Assembly: GCA_039621445.1 (NCBI GenBank)
Contig: CP154956.1
Coordinates: 90,712,482 to 90,776,481, forward strand
Direction of reading: 5' to 3'
DNA length: 64,000 nucleotides
Origin: Euglena gracilis
Taxonomy: Eukaryota; Euglenida; Euglenophyceae; Euglenales
Shown one piece after another: positions 53,531 through 63,825 of this stretch. The notes below the pieces were generated by a model that saw nothing but the letters and a program-made list of their open reading frames with translations, searched no databases and was not told the origin of the DNA. Position numbers and translations under genes: made by a program. The stretch's first letter is position 1, and the number at the start of each line of letters is the position of its first letter.

Positions 53531-53654
53531 AATTTGGATATCCACCCCACTGGTCCCCAGATGGCAAAATTCATTGTCCTTGACGGTTGAAACGCTCATA
53601 CCAGCACCTTAGGGCCACTTTTGGGCACTTTTGGTGACATTTTTTGGAATGAAA

Positions 53655-53905
53655 ATCGGACGCCGGGCTTTGGACAAAGCCGGCGTTCCTAACGCCGGGC
53701 TTTAGGACAGAACCGGCGTCCGAAAGCCCGTGGGGGGGGACGCCGGTTCTGTCCTGAGCCCGGCGTCTCAAACGCCGGCTTAAGTGAGCCAGTCAACCGC
53801 CATGCGCCCCGAAGGCCGCCTGGCCGAAGGCCGTGCATCGGCCGAAGGTCGATGCCCGCGCAGCGGCAGAAGGCCGATGCCCGCGCAGCGGCCGAAGGCC
53901 GCTGC
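53655..53905 (+). repeat. CGCCGG hairpin repeat and GGCCGAAGGCCG minisatellite
   Basis: 53660-53785 repeats the GGACGCCGG family; 53805-53903 holds units of GGCCGAAGGCCGATGCCCGC, each with a GAA-loop hairpin. Confidence 0.8.
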
Positions 53906-54009
53906 AATTCAGAACTTGAAAAGTTGATGACGTTATTTAAAGGAGTAGGGTTAGGGTCAAGTTTCCATCCCTAACTGTCCCATCCCATCCCCTCAACGTC
54001 GTTGAATTG

Positions 54010-54167
54010 GTGTCTGCAGGGGACCCAGCGAACCCAAAGAGGCGCCCAACTAGGGTTAAAAACATTGGGGGACCCGAGCGAGGCGCCGAAGGCGCCGGGC
54101 GAGGTCCCCCAATGTGTATTAACCCTAGTTGGGCGCCTCTTTGGGGTAGCTGGTCCCCTGCAGGCAC
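54010..54167. repeat. ~78-bp-arm palindrome with GAA loop
   Basis: Arms 54010-54087 and 54091-54167 are largely complementary (GCGCCCAACTAGGGTT, CATTGGGGGACC, TGCAGGGGACC); loop GAA at 54088-54090. Confidence 0.88.
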
Positions 54168-54239
54168 CACTTTTTCACGCATCAGTCACAGACCCTTCAG
54201 CTGGTCGATCGACCCTTCGACTGTTTGGTGGCAGGCTGG

Positions 54240-54385
54240 AAGGGGGGGCTGGCTAGTCGGCCGACTAGTCGGCTGACTAGCCAATAGGTTGGCCGACCGA
54301 CAACGCCAATTGGTCGGTTGGCCTAGTCGGCAGCTAGTCGGTGAGAGGGGGGGGGTGAGCCAGTTGGCCGACTAGTCGGCGAACT
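54240..54385 (+). repeat. GACTAGTCGGC repeats
   Basis: Short palindromic units GGCCGACTAGTCGGC and variants. A comparable GGTCGGCCCGACC set lies at 54785-54895, 49605-49690 and 58128-58205. Confidence 0.75.
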
Positions 54386-55249
54386 ACCCACTCTGTGCTA
54401 CTGAGTCAACTGCCGACTTTTAAATCCCCCCTGAAAGAAAACTATGGATGGGGTGGAGGGGGGAGTTTTCTGCCTCTCGTGAGAGTCATGGCCAGTTTCC
54501 CCCCTAGGACCCCCCCAGGACCCACCGGGCGGTACCCACTTTATAATAACCTGAACTTGTGCTGCAAAATTTCTGCCCAAAAAATTGCGGGACCCACCAA
54601 GGACTCCCCCAGCACCCCCCCAGGACCCCCCCAGCACCCCCCGAAGGACCCCCCCCAGGACCCCCCCCAGGTCCCCCCCCAGGCCGTCCCCCCAGGACAT
54701 GGTCCTGGGCGGGGGGGAGAACTGGCCATAAGTGCATTTCCGGGTGATTTGGGGCCTTCACAGACCATTTTTATGCCCACCGACCAACCACCGACCAGGT
54801 CGGCCCGACCACCACAGGTCGGTCGACCACCACCACAGGTCGGGCCGACCATGGTCGGCCCGACCATGGTCGGCCCGACCACCACGATGGCGACCACCGG
54901 AAATCCGCACGGAGCCCACCCCCCCCCCCCAGTCTACCGTTTGGCATTGGGGGGGGGGACAATAAGGGGGGGGTACATGACCAAAAAAAAATGACTTAAG
55001 AGGGGGTATTCCCCCCGTGATCCCCCCGTGACCCCCGTGACCCAACCTAAGACCCTTTTCGGCCAATTTTTTTTCGGAAACAATTCGGCAGGTGATGCCT
55101 AACTGGGCAAAATATTCAGGTGGATTCCTAATTTTGAGGCATAAATTTTGCAAATTTTGGGATTGGAGTTGGAAGAGGGGGGGTGGGCCCTTCGTCCCTT
55201 CGCGCGTGAATAACTCGGGCCTAGCGGGGAGTTAGGGGTCAAACAGAGG

Positions 55250-57566
55250 CAGGGTTGACGTTTTTTTTGTTTTTTTAAAAAAAAAACAAAAAAAAACATG
55301 TTTTTTTTAAAAAAAAAAACGCAAAAAACATGTTTTTTTTGAAAAAGCAAAAATTGACCTTTTTCCTTGCGAAATGACCATTTTTTTGAAGAAAATTTTT
55401 CGCGGGTGGTTCGGGTCACGAGGGGGGGGGGGGGCACAGGGGGGGGTCACATTTTCGGTGGCCAGAAAAGAAATCACCAAAAACGAATTTTTGGAGAAAA
55501 ATCCTTTTTAGGCTCCAAAATAGGAATCCCCCAAACGAAAATTAGGAAATCTACCGGAATATTTTGTCAAATTAGGCATCACCGGCCAAGTTTTTCAGAA
55601 AAAAATGGCCGAAACGGGTCTTAGGTCGGGTTGGGGGAGGGGGGTCATGGGGGGAATATCCCCTGTGAAGTTTTTTTTCTTCAAATGTGTGAAAGTATTT
55701 CCAAATCTGTGTTTTCGGGGGTGGTGCGGGTCACGGGGGGGTCACGGGGGGGGGTCACGGGGGGGGTCACGGGGGAAGTATGCCACTTTGGAGGTGGTCG
55801 GGAGGCAGCATCCATGTTGTTACATCCCATCACGAGAAGGGCGGCACGCATCCTAAAATCGGTGATTTTGGGGTCCAAAAGTAATCATTTTTGGCCATTT
55901 TGGGGCCATTTTTTGAACAAAAAAATGCCTTTTGTTTTGAAAGTGGTCATTTTTGGAGTGGTGATTTTTATTTCCAAAATTGGTCATTTTTTTCATTTTT
56001 TGGAAAAGGAATTCTGTCAAGATATTCTTGATTGTTACATTTTTTGGGATGCACTTTGGCCCATTTTTGAAAAAAATGGCCCAAAATGGCTATTTTTGAA
56101 GGGGGGAAAAAAGCAAAGGTGGCAAAAAAACGTGTTCTTGTTTTTTTAAAAAAACGTGATTTTTTGAAGGAAAAAAAACACCATAAAAATGGTTTTTTTG
56201 AAAAAAATGGATTTTCCTTTGAAAACACATAATTTGCCCCCCACCTCTCGGCATGGGTTTTGCAACGGAAGTTCCTTCATTGCTGGCCAACTTTTGAGAA
56301 ACAAGAGGCAAAGCAAATCAAGAACTCCCATTTTTGAAGACCACTCAGTCGGACGGTGAATTGGTCTTGCATGAAGCGGAAATAAGGCGCAACAGCTACT
56401 CGTCTTCACCATCACTGAGGTGAGACTGTGTTTTTTCCCAAAAAAAAATTCCCAAACCCTCGCTGGCGTTTTTTTTGTTTTTCTTTAAAATAAACACAAA
56501 AAAAGCCAAAAAAAACTTTTTTTTTTATTGCCAGCTTTGAAAAAAAAATACCCAAAAAATTCTGTTTTGGTTGCAGAAATGCACCAATTTTGGCACTTTT
56601 TTAAAGGGGAAAAGATTTTTGGCCATTTTTGGGTGAGGAGGACGTGCGTTGGATGTTGGGTGCCAAAAAGGGGTTTGGTTGTCCAAATGGAAGGTGGGGT
56701 GAGGACAATTATTTTCTGGGGGGTTGGTACGCCGTGGCGAGGGGGTCCGAATAGGGGGGGGGGAGGGGGTAAATGGCGTGGCGAGGGGGTCGGCGACCAG
56801 GGGGGGGGGGAGGGGTGTACCATGGTCGCCAACAAAATTTTCGTTCAAAAAATCGCGAAAATCGCCGGTGGCGTGGCGAGGGGGTCCGGCTAGGGGGGGG
56901 GGGGTAAATGGCGTGGCGAGGCCCTCGGAGAGGGGGGGGGTGTACCAACCCCCCTCTGTTTTTGGAGGCGGTCTTCCACAAAAATTTCATGTTTCCCCTC
57001 CCCCCTTTTTGCCATGAAATTCTTTCCTACTTACGCAGTCTCCCCTTTTGCAAATGTTTTGGTTCAAATTCATATGGCAAAGAAGCGCCATTGTTTGGGT
57101 CGAAAAAATTTTCCCCTCAAATCTTGACATTTCTTTCCATTTTTAGACCATGTCAAGGCAAACTTTCAATGGTTTGAACCAGAAAATTGATGAAAAGCAA
57201 CCAAAAACACCACCTGGACATCAAAAAGCAGGCTGAAATGATGAATGAAAAGAAAGGCTGAAGTGACGAAGGTTGATGCATTGTATGAAAATCGAAGGCT
57301 CGATTCTCGGGTCACGGGCGGGTCACGGGGGGGGTCACGGGGGGGGTCACGGGGGTAGCACCCCCTTCTGGTGCGAAAAATCATGCTTTCAACCCAAAAA
57401 AATGAATGTTGTAGAGATAAAAAATGCACTTTTTCCCAAAAAAAAACATTGCAAAAAATTTTTCCCCCAAACCCTCCATGACGTTTTTTTGTTTTTTTTA
57501 AAAAAAACATAATTTTTTAAAAAAACATGTTTTTTTTTGTTTCAAAAAAAAAAGCCGTCAACCTTG
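55250..57566 (+). mobile_element. hAT-like MITE, CAGGGTTGACG family, 2.3-kb copy with extra interior
   Basis: Ends CAGGGTTGACG and CGTCAACCTTG; perfect 8-bp duplication AACAGAGG (55242-55249 and 57567-57574). The first ~465 bp and the last ~210 bp match 38032-38712; about 1.6 kb between them is unique, bordered on both sides by GGGTCACGGGG repeats. No clear transposase frame. The unoccupied target is at 27209-27216. Confidence 0.85.
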
Positions 57567-58479
57567 AACAGAGGTGATTCGGAAACTGATCCTTTCCAGT
57601 CGCTCACAATAGAAAAAAAAATTCTGGGAACCGGGCCGGGGTCATGGTGATAATCCGTGGGTTTCATGGTCTGCTCAGGGGCAGGGGGGGGGGGGCAGGG
57701 GGGTTCTACCCCCCCCTTTTCCCCGCTTCTTCGCTCTTACTCCAAAGAGATCCCCCCTTTTGTCCTGGCCTAGACCCCGGCGGGACACTCAGGGGGTGGT
57801 CATTGCCATATTCCGTAAGGTGGCAACGAAAACCCGTCAGTCAAAATGACCAAAAAAGAACTTAGCCCCCCAACGTGAAGGGTTGTCATTTGAGGGGGGG
57901 GGGGTGCGGGGGGTGGCCGACTACGTTCGCACTCGATCAATTGGAGGTTGGGGGATGCGGGGGGGGGGGTGGTTGTCCCCCCCAGCCCATGTCAAAATGG
58001 CCCTCGAAAAAAGATTTTGCCCCGAGTAAGATTTTGCCGAGTAAGTAAGATTTTGCCCCAAAATAAATTTTGTTAGAGAGTTTGGGTGGGATGCAGGGCC
58101 CCCCCGCCCATGTGACTTAGCGGCTATGGTCGGACCGAACTAGGTCGGGCCGACCATTGGCTATGGCCTATCGACCATTGGAGGTTGGGGCGACCTGGTC
58201 GGCCCAACCTCCAATCAACCGCATTACCCCCCCTTTTTTGAAATTTAAGCCCCCCCCCCCCCCGAAAACTTGATTCAGTATTTAGTAAAATTTGACTCAA
58301 AATGCACGGAAACACATTGGAATGAGCTTGAAACTGGCAAAAAAACGTCCCATATTGGAAAAAAAGAAAGAGAAAAAGGATTGCCATAACGCGCTCCCTG
58401 ATGAACTTAGTCGGCCTACAGCCCCCTCCGGGGGGGGGGGGGCTGCCGCCCCCCCCCGGACCCCCCCCCCCGCCCAAAA

Positions 58480-58655
58480 TACCACCCCCCCCCATATTGT
58501 CCCCCCCCCATATTGTCCGTCGGCCCGGCCGACGAGGGGTTTTTTTGGCTCGGTCAATGAAATTTCCTTTGGTACCCCCATATTGTCCCCCCCCCATATT
58601 GTCCCGTCGGGCCTCCTGGGGAGAGGTCGGTGGGACAATATGGGGGGGGGGGTAA
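58480..58655. repeat. Poly-C core element, ATATTGTCC variant
   Basis: Same layout and spacer as 51645-51855 (GGCCGACGAGGGG, TTTTTTTGGCTCGGTCAATG), but every core copy reads CATATTGTCC and the inverted one GGACAATATG. Confidence 0.8.
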
Positions 58656-58689
58656 CAATATACCTTTGCGCGCCCCCCAACAAACTCCC

Positions 58690-58910
58690 TTTGTGCTACC
58701 ACCCCCCCCTTTATTTGACCCCCCCCCCCTTAATTGAGCATTTGGGTCCGGGGAACATAATTTTTTAGGCGGCGAAAGTTTTTTTTGGTCCTTTTTCTAA
58801 AGGAATTTTTGGCCCCCCCCCCCCCATTTGATCCCCCCTTATTTGAGCATTTGGGGGGTCCTTTGGCCCGTGGGTGTGCTCAAATAAGGGGGGGGGGGGT
58901 AACTTAGTCG
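58690..58910. repeat. Poly-C core element, TTATTTGAGCA variant
   Basis: Cn-TTTATTTGA, Cn-TTAATTGAGCATTTGGG, spacer, Cn-ATTTGAT, Cn-TTATTTGAGCATTTGGG, then TGCTCAAATAAG before a G run and GGTAAC. Inverse copy at 61250-61455. Confidence 0.8.
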
Positions 58911-59135
58911 GCCTGCGGCCTCCTCCGGGGGGGGGGGGCCTGCCGCCCCCCCCCCCCGACCCCCCCGCCCAAAATAACAATATCCCTTTGTGTGTGCAAG
59001 GCAACGGTGGCCAAAACGCGCAGCCTAACAAAATCCTTTTGTGTGTGCAAGGCAAGGATGGCCAAAACACCCCCCCCCCCCAACAAACTCCCTTTGTACT
59101 AACTTAGTCGCACACCCTAACAAAATCTTTGTGTG
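58905..59135 (-). repeat. Inverted copies of the CACACAAGGG repeat
   Basis: CTTTGTGTGTGCAAGGCAA twice, plus CTTTGTGTGTGCATTG, alternating with GGCCAAAACGC; complements of the 39205-39490 units. Confidence 0.7.
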
Positions 59136-59137
59136 TG

Positions 59138-59252
59138 CATTGACCCTAACCTATCCCTAACCCTAACTCCAACCCTATCCCTGACCCTAACCGTAACCCT
59201 ATCCCTAACTCTAACCCTAACCGAAACCCTAACCGTATCCCTAAATCGGGGG
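59138..59252 (-). repeat. Degenerate telomere-like array 3 (CCCTAA strand)
   Basis: CCCTAACC, CCCTATCC and CCGTAACC units, opposite in orientation to 49845-51598. Confidence 0.88.
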
Positions 59253-59562
59253 GGCAAATTCAAATGAAAATCCATCCCACCGGTGGTTGAAAAAAATTCC
59301 AATCCATCCCTTTGGGGGGGGGGTGCACCGTGGGTATTGCACACCACCTGCACATGGCTCGCTGACAAATTCACCTCCGTCGTTTTAAGGAATACAAGCT
59401 CAAAACGGGCAATTCCTTGAAAAAAATTGTTTGAGATGAAGTTTCCTAAGTTTTTTTTTTAAAAAAGCATTTGTGAAAAATTCAAATCTATTTTTTCAAG
59501 CACAACCCCCAAGGTGGCTTATCACGTCGATTTGAAGTTGGGTCTCTCGTTCAAAAGCACAC

Positions 59563-59706
59563 CTTGAGGAGGTCTGCCAATGCTTTTCCTTCAATGAGGT
59601 TGAGTGCTAGGATATCCTCTGCTAGCTGCGAGACCTTAGCACTTGCAACAGGCAACGGAACAGCCGCTGTTTTTGACTGAGCATCTTCGGAACTGAACCA
59701 GCATCG
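59563..59706 (-). CDS. bL12 ribosomal protein, first identified exon (presequence end and dimerisation domain)
   Basis: Encodes RCWFSSEDAQSKTAAVPLPV, ASAKVSQLAEDILALNLIEG and KALADLLK (48 codons). VSQLAEDILALNLIEGKALADLL is the bL12 N-terminal dimerisation motif (KV..L...I..L.L.E...L..LL); it joins to ERLGI at 34054. The RCWFSS start resembles a mitochondrial processing site. Donor CTCAAG|GTGTGC. The acceptor I prefer is CAACCTTTCAGCCTTCAG before CGA at 59706; the frame is open to about 59744, so the exon may begin earlier. No initiator ATG is found in it. Confidence 0.88.
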
Positions 59707-59963
59707 CTGAAGGCTGAAAGGTTGTGGAACGTGGCGATTCTTCCAACAAAAAAACAAACCTGGTGCTCACAAGGCGACTGCAACCGGCACTCCTTAAAAA
59801 TAGGATGCTTTCATATGATTCGAAAACTCATCACAACACACCGGACAAAGGAACGTGAAATCATTCTTGCAGTAGGAATCCTTAATTTTGATGGTGAAAT
59901 GTTTCGCGCGACCTGACGACCCCGCAGCAGTTGGAACTCCTCGGAAACGGTGGTGGGGCGAAC

Positions 59964-60860
59964 CGAATACCACCGACCAGTGGCACTGCCTATTGCATCT
60001 GCAGTGTTCGGGAGGCAGGCTACACAGATGGAAAACCCATGGGACAGTTACAAAGAAAATGCTGCATCCAAAGGATCAGCGGTGCTGGAGAGAGGTATTC
60101 AGAAGGTACGCATAGGCGGGGTTTGTGAACGGCGGAGCGAACGGTGTGACGTGGGCAGACGCAGTCCAGGATCCAGAGCGTTACAAGAAGGTTATACTTA
60201 TTAGAGGCTCCTCCAGGACTCCTGGGCATACTGAGGTATTCAGGGGAGGGGACAGGCGGGGGGATGCACGCAAACACGAAGGGCATGCAGCTGTTGGATC
60301 CGAGGCGAGCTCAAAAGGCTGCAGTCGTGTGACCCAACTCCTTAGTGATGGGCTGAGTGCCCAGATGCGCCACCACTCCAAAGAAGAGTGCGAGAGACAG
60401 ACCCTGTTGCAGCTCGGCCAGGAAGATGCTCCGTACCCCCCCGAGGCGGTGGCCCCAAGGCGGCGCCGAACCTCATCCCACACCGCTAAACGAGCCCCAA
60501 ACACTAAGGATCAGGGGGGAGAAACGTGCCCCGCGCGTCGAGCACCGTCCCCCGTACTTGGTTACCTTGCGCTTGCCCGGTTACGGAGGAGGTTCCATGG
60601 AACTCTTATGGATCACATTGACTGTCGAATTACCGTCCAATGGTGGTTTGGCATACCATTATTGAATTACACCGAGATTGGTGGGACATGTGCAAAATGC
60701 ACGGCATGCCTTGATGCTTGGGGAGACCATGCTGTCACATGCAAAGCCAATGGCATGACACACAGACACACAACTTCACACAAAACTGGCTGCTTACCAC
60801 AGTGCGCCATGCAGGCATCACTGTTACAAAAGAGGCGACGCTTCCGAACGGCAACCGCCC
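59964..60860 (+). pseudogene. Remnant of a non-LTR-type reverse-transcriptase-like ORF
   Basis: The frame 60125-60964 is open for 279 codons, but only the C-terminal third is informative: LARLRRRFHGTL, then GGTCAKCTACLDAWGDHAVT followed by CKANGMTHRHTT. A C-x2-C...D..GDH...C..G...RH arrangement is common near the C-terminus of LINE-like and related polyproteins. No RT catalytic box is present, so it is a fragment. Assignment is by motif memory only. Confidence 0.4.
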
Positions 60861-60879
60861 AGGTGGCGTTCAGGGGTGT

Positions 60880-61130
60880 AGAAAGTGGGGGTCGGGGGGG
60901 GGGGGGGGGGGGCCGCCCCCCCCGGGATTTTGGAAAGAAATTTTTTTTGGCATTGCAAGTATGATATTTTCCTGTGCAATGACATGATCAATGGTTCAAA
61001 GGGCGTTACCATCTCGGCTGCCTTCGGCAGCCACCTTACCAGTTAAAATCACATTTGTAGAAAATGAAATTGCAAAATCCATTACCGTCTCGGCCGCCTT
61101 TGGCGGCTGAAATAAAGCCCTTGAGGCACC
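60880..61130 (+). repeat. ~250-bp dispersed repeat, inverse of 50525-50771
   Basis: GGGGGCCGCCCCCCCCGG centre, AGGGCGTTACCATCTCGGCT hairpin (61016-61032, loop TTC) and GCCGCC-TTT-GGCGGC (61093-61107). Confidence 0.82.
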
Positions 61131-61249
61131 TCCTTTGATACTCATAGGTGCCGGATCAATTTTTTCTCGGGGGGGGCGCGAACATTCCACCGAACGCCGA
61201 AGACCGACATATGGAACCGCAAGCTGTTACCCGAAGGGCGGCAAGACGG

Positions 61250-61455
61250 TACCCCCCCCCCCTTATTTGAGCACACCCACGGGCTAAGGGACCCCCCAAA
61301 TGCTCAAATAAGGGGGGGGGTCAAATAAGGGGGGTCGAAAATTTGGCTTTGCGAGAGGGCAAAAAAAATTTCGGCGCCTTCGGTGACTAAACAAACTTCC
61401 TCCCCGGACCCAAATGCTCAATTAAGGGGGGTCAAATAAGGGGGGGGGAGTGGTA
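61250..61455. repeat. Poly-C core element, TTATTTGAGCA variant, inverted copy
   Basis: Complement of 58690-58910 with the same order of blocks; its spacer (CGGCGCCTTCGGTGACTAAA) differs. Confidence 0.8.
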
Positions 61456-62409
61456 ACGTGTGTGTTATCCACAAGAAAATTTGCAGAACCACAAAACGTT
61501 CACAATCACCTCAATTTTCATCGAAGAAAAGCAAAGGTTTTTACCCCGTGCCACCCGCAGAGCAGCGAAATGGTGGCCATTTTTTCTGTATAGAAAGGTG
61601 AAATGGTCACATGAAATTCTTTTTAAGATTGGACCCCTGGGGAGCGTGGGTGCGCCGGACTTGGGGATGGGTCGTGCGTGCAGGGTTTTCCTCCACTTTT
61701 TTAAAAAAGTTATCCCAAACCCAAAGACCAATGTGGGCTGGGGACAAGGAGCTAAAATGTCAAATTTCAGTGCTGCCCGAAGGGCAGCTAGACGGTAATG
61801 GTTTTCCTTCCAACAAAGTGTTAAAATACACCTAAAATATATATCAGAAAAGGCGTGAAGGGCAGAACAGGCGTCTCTGATGCCGTGTTCACGACGGAAC
61901 CGGCGTCCCTCACCGCTTTTTTGCAACAAAAGTTGTGTGTTGTCCAAGAGTCAAGGGGAGGGGGAGGGGCGGGGACCACGGCGCCGAAGGCACCGAGACT
62001 TCACATAAAATTTCATAAAAAGTTGCAAAAATGACATTTTTTATTTTTTTTCGGTCAAAAAATGGCCTTTTGGTGAAGTTCACCGGAGAAGCCAAACCCC
62101 TAAAACCAAACTTGGGCACGTTTGGAACATGACACATACGTTTGTCATCTCCCAAAAATGCTGTTAATAAAGGAAATTTTGCCTATTTGCCATTGGTCCT
62201 TGAATGCCGTTGGTTCTTGAAACTTCCCCAGGGGCCTGCCATTATGTCAAACAAAAAACATTTTTGTCTTGAAAATTTCATGCCCCCTCCCAAACCCCCT
62301 CCCAAACCTGGTGTGCTGCCCGAAGGGCAGCCAGACGGTTGCGGTTTTCCCTTCGGAGATTGTGCAAAACTGGTGTGAAAATCAATGATTTTCCTTTTCA
62401 CTTATAAAT
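61456..62409. other. Region upstream of the bL12 exons, no certain gene
   Basis: Contains hairpin-AGACGGTAATG motifs at 61772-61800 and 62315-62342 (stem GCTGCCC, loop GAA in both) and a CGGCGTCC fragment at 61870-61912. I could not find the missing bL12 start exon here. Confidence 0.5.
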
Positions 62410-62540
62410 TTGGACAAAACTTTGGTTCAAAACTACAACACATTTTTGTGAAGTGAAAAAAATTTTTCTTCCCAAAATCTCGGGGGGGGGGGCGGCCCCC
62501 CCCCCCCCCCGACCCCCCCTTGTGGCACCCCTGTTGATAC
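62410..62540. repeat. Third copy of the CGGCCGCCCC-centred repeat (partial)
   Basis: AAAATTTTTCTTCCCAAAAT followed by CGGGGGGGG-CGGCCCCCC-GACCCC; matches 50700-50765. Confidence 0.7.
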
Positions 62541-62565
62541 TCATTGTTTCTTTGTGATTCTAGTT

Positions 62566-63817
62566 CAAGGTTGCCGGCTTGTTTTTTTTGAAACAAAAAA
62601 ACATGGGGGTTGAGCCCCCGCGTCCCCCCCGCGTCCCCCCCCCGCGTCCCCCCCGCGTCCCCACCAAGTGGCTTGGTGTCCTTTTTTTCGTAGAGGCTTT
62701 TCGATGAAATTGTCTGAGGTTTAGGAATTTTTTTTGTGAAAATGTTGGAAACCTACTGGTTTTGCAAAGAGTGCCCATTTGCTTCTTTTTTTTTTTATTC
62801 GGCATAATCAATGCTAATCCTAGACTGTCCCCCCTCAACCATTGCGCACACTTCCATTTTGTATTCTTTTTTTGTGGACACCATTCCCATCGCCCGTTTT
62901 GGCAGATCCATTCCCAAAAATTACCAGCCAAAGTATGCGGGGAACGTTTGTAAAATGCAAGTTTGTCTGGTTTTCTGGGCCAACGGCTCCGGGGGCGAAA
63001 ACACCCCATGGAAAAGGTATTGCCCCAAAGAATTTTTGGGCATGAGTTTCGCCTTGTGGATGGGGCCCACAATAAAATTGTTAGCTTCATTGCACCATTT
63101 GGATTCATGCATTCGTTTTTTTAAAAATACCCAACTTCACGTTGGTTTTGATTGAATGAGGGGCTAATTCCTAAGAAGGGTGGAATCAACATCAACACAA
63201 ATGCAATCCTTGTCCGAAACTGCACGAGGCAAATTCCTATTTTTATGATATGCCGCCAAATTTGGAATTTTTTGAGGATGGGGCACTACCCCCCCCCTAT
63301 TTGAACCACCTAAGCATTTGGGTTGGTTAAAAAAAATTTCAGGTGCTGAAATTTTTTTGCCCTTGAACCAATTTACACATGGCGCGAAGCGCTGAAGGAA
63401 AAATTTTAGCGTTTTGGGGTACTTGGAAAATGCGGGCCCGGGTCGGTCAAAAAAATGTTATTTCATTGTACCCAGAATGGTGGTGCCCCCGCGTCCCCCC
63501 CCGCGTCCCCCCCCCGCGTCCCCCCCGCGTCCCCAAAACCCCCCATGAATTTTTTTTAAAAAAACATGTTTTTTTAAAAAAAACAAAAACCACGTGATGG
63601 AGGGTTTGGGTGAATTTGGCCACCGAAAATGTGGTGTTCCCCCCTGACCCCCCCCTGTCACCCGAACCACCCCCGAAAAATTTTCCTCAAAAAATGGCGA
63701 TTTTGCAAGGAAAAAGGTCAATTTCTGCTTTTTCAAAAAAACATGTTTTTTTGCTTTTTTTAAAAAAAACATGTGTTTTTTTTGTTTTTTTAAAAAACAA
63801 AAAAAACGTCAACCCTG
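62566..63817 (-). mobile_element. hAT-like MITE, CAGGGTTGACG family, inverted 1.25-kb copy
   Basis: Left CAAGGTTGCCGGC, right CGTCAACCCTG; perfect 8-bp duplication TTCTAGTT (62558-62565 and 63818-63825). Two GCGTCCCCCCC arrays (62619-62662, 63490-63532) mark an extra interior, as in the 55250 copy. Confidence 0.85.
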
Positions 63818-63825
63818 TTCTAGTT

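Larger units (their letters stand above)
34055..59562 (-). other. bL12 intron 1, 25.5 kb, repeat-filled
   Basis: Donor CTCAAG|GTGTGC at 59562, acceptor TTTTTGCAG|GAG. Stretches not listed separately (34826-35640, 36020-36700, 42600-43160, 45600-46630, 49109-49840, 51856-52830, 57575-58400) are C/G-run-rich or AT-rich without a supported gene. 36955-37215 has loose ~30-bp ATTAGGCATTTGC units. All open frames in the intron are low-complexity or repeat-derived. Confidence 0.8.
24825..59706 (-). other. bL12 (probably mitochondrial) ribosomal protein gene span, four exons found
   Basis: Exons 59706-59563, 34054-33929, 31584-31474 and 24941-24825 all join in phase 0 into 165 residues: a presequence-like end (RCWFSSEDAQ), dimerisation domain, Ala/Pro hinge and full C-terminal domain. 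Introns are 25,508, 2,344 and 6,532 bp; donors are GT, GC and GT, acceptors all AG. RCWFSS resembles a mitochondrial processing site, hence mitochondrial rather than plastid, but this is inference. The initiator exon was not identified upstream of 59706. Codon use is GC-leaning and frame is kept in every exon, so the gene is probably functional. Confidence 0.85.
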
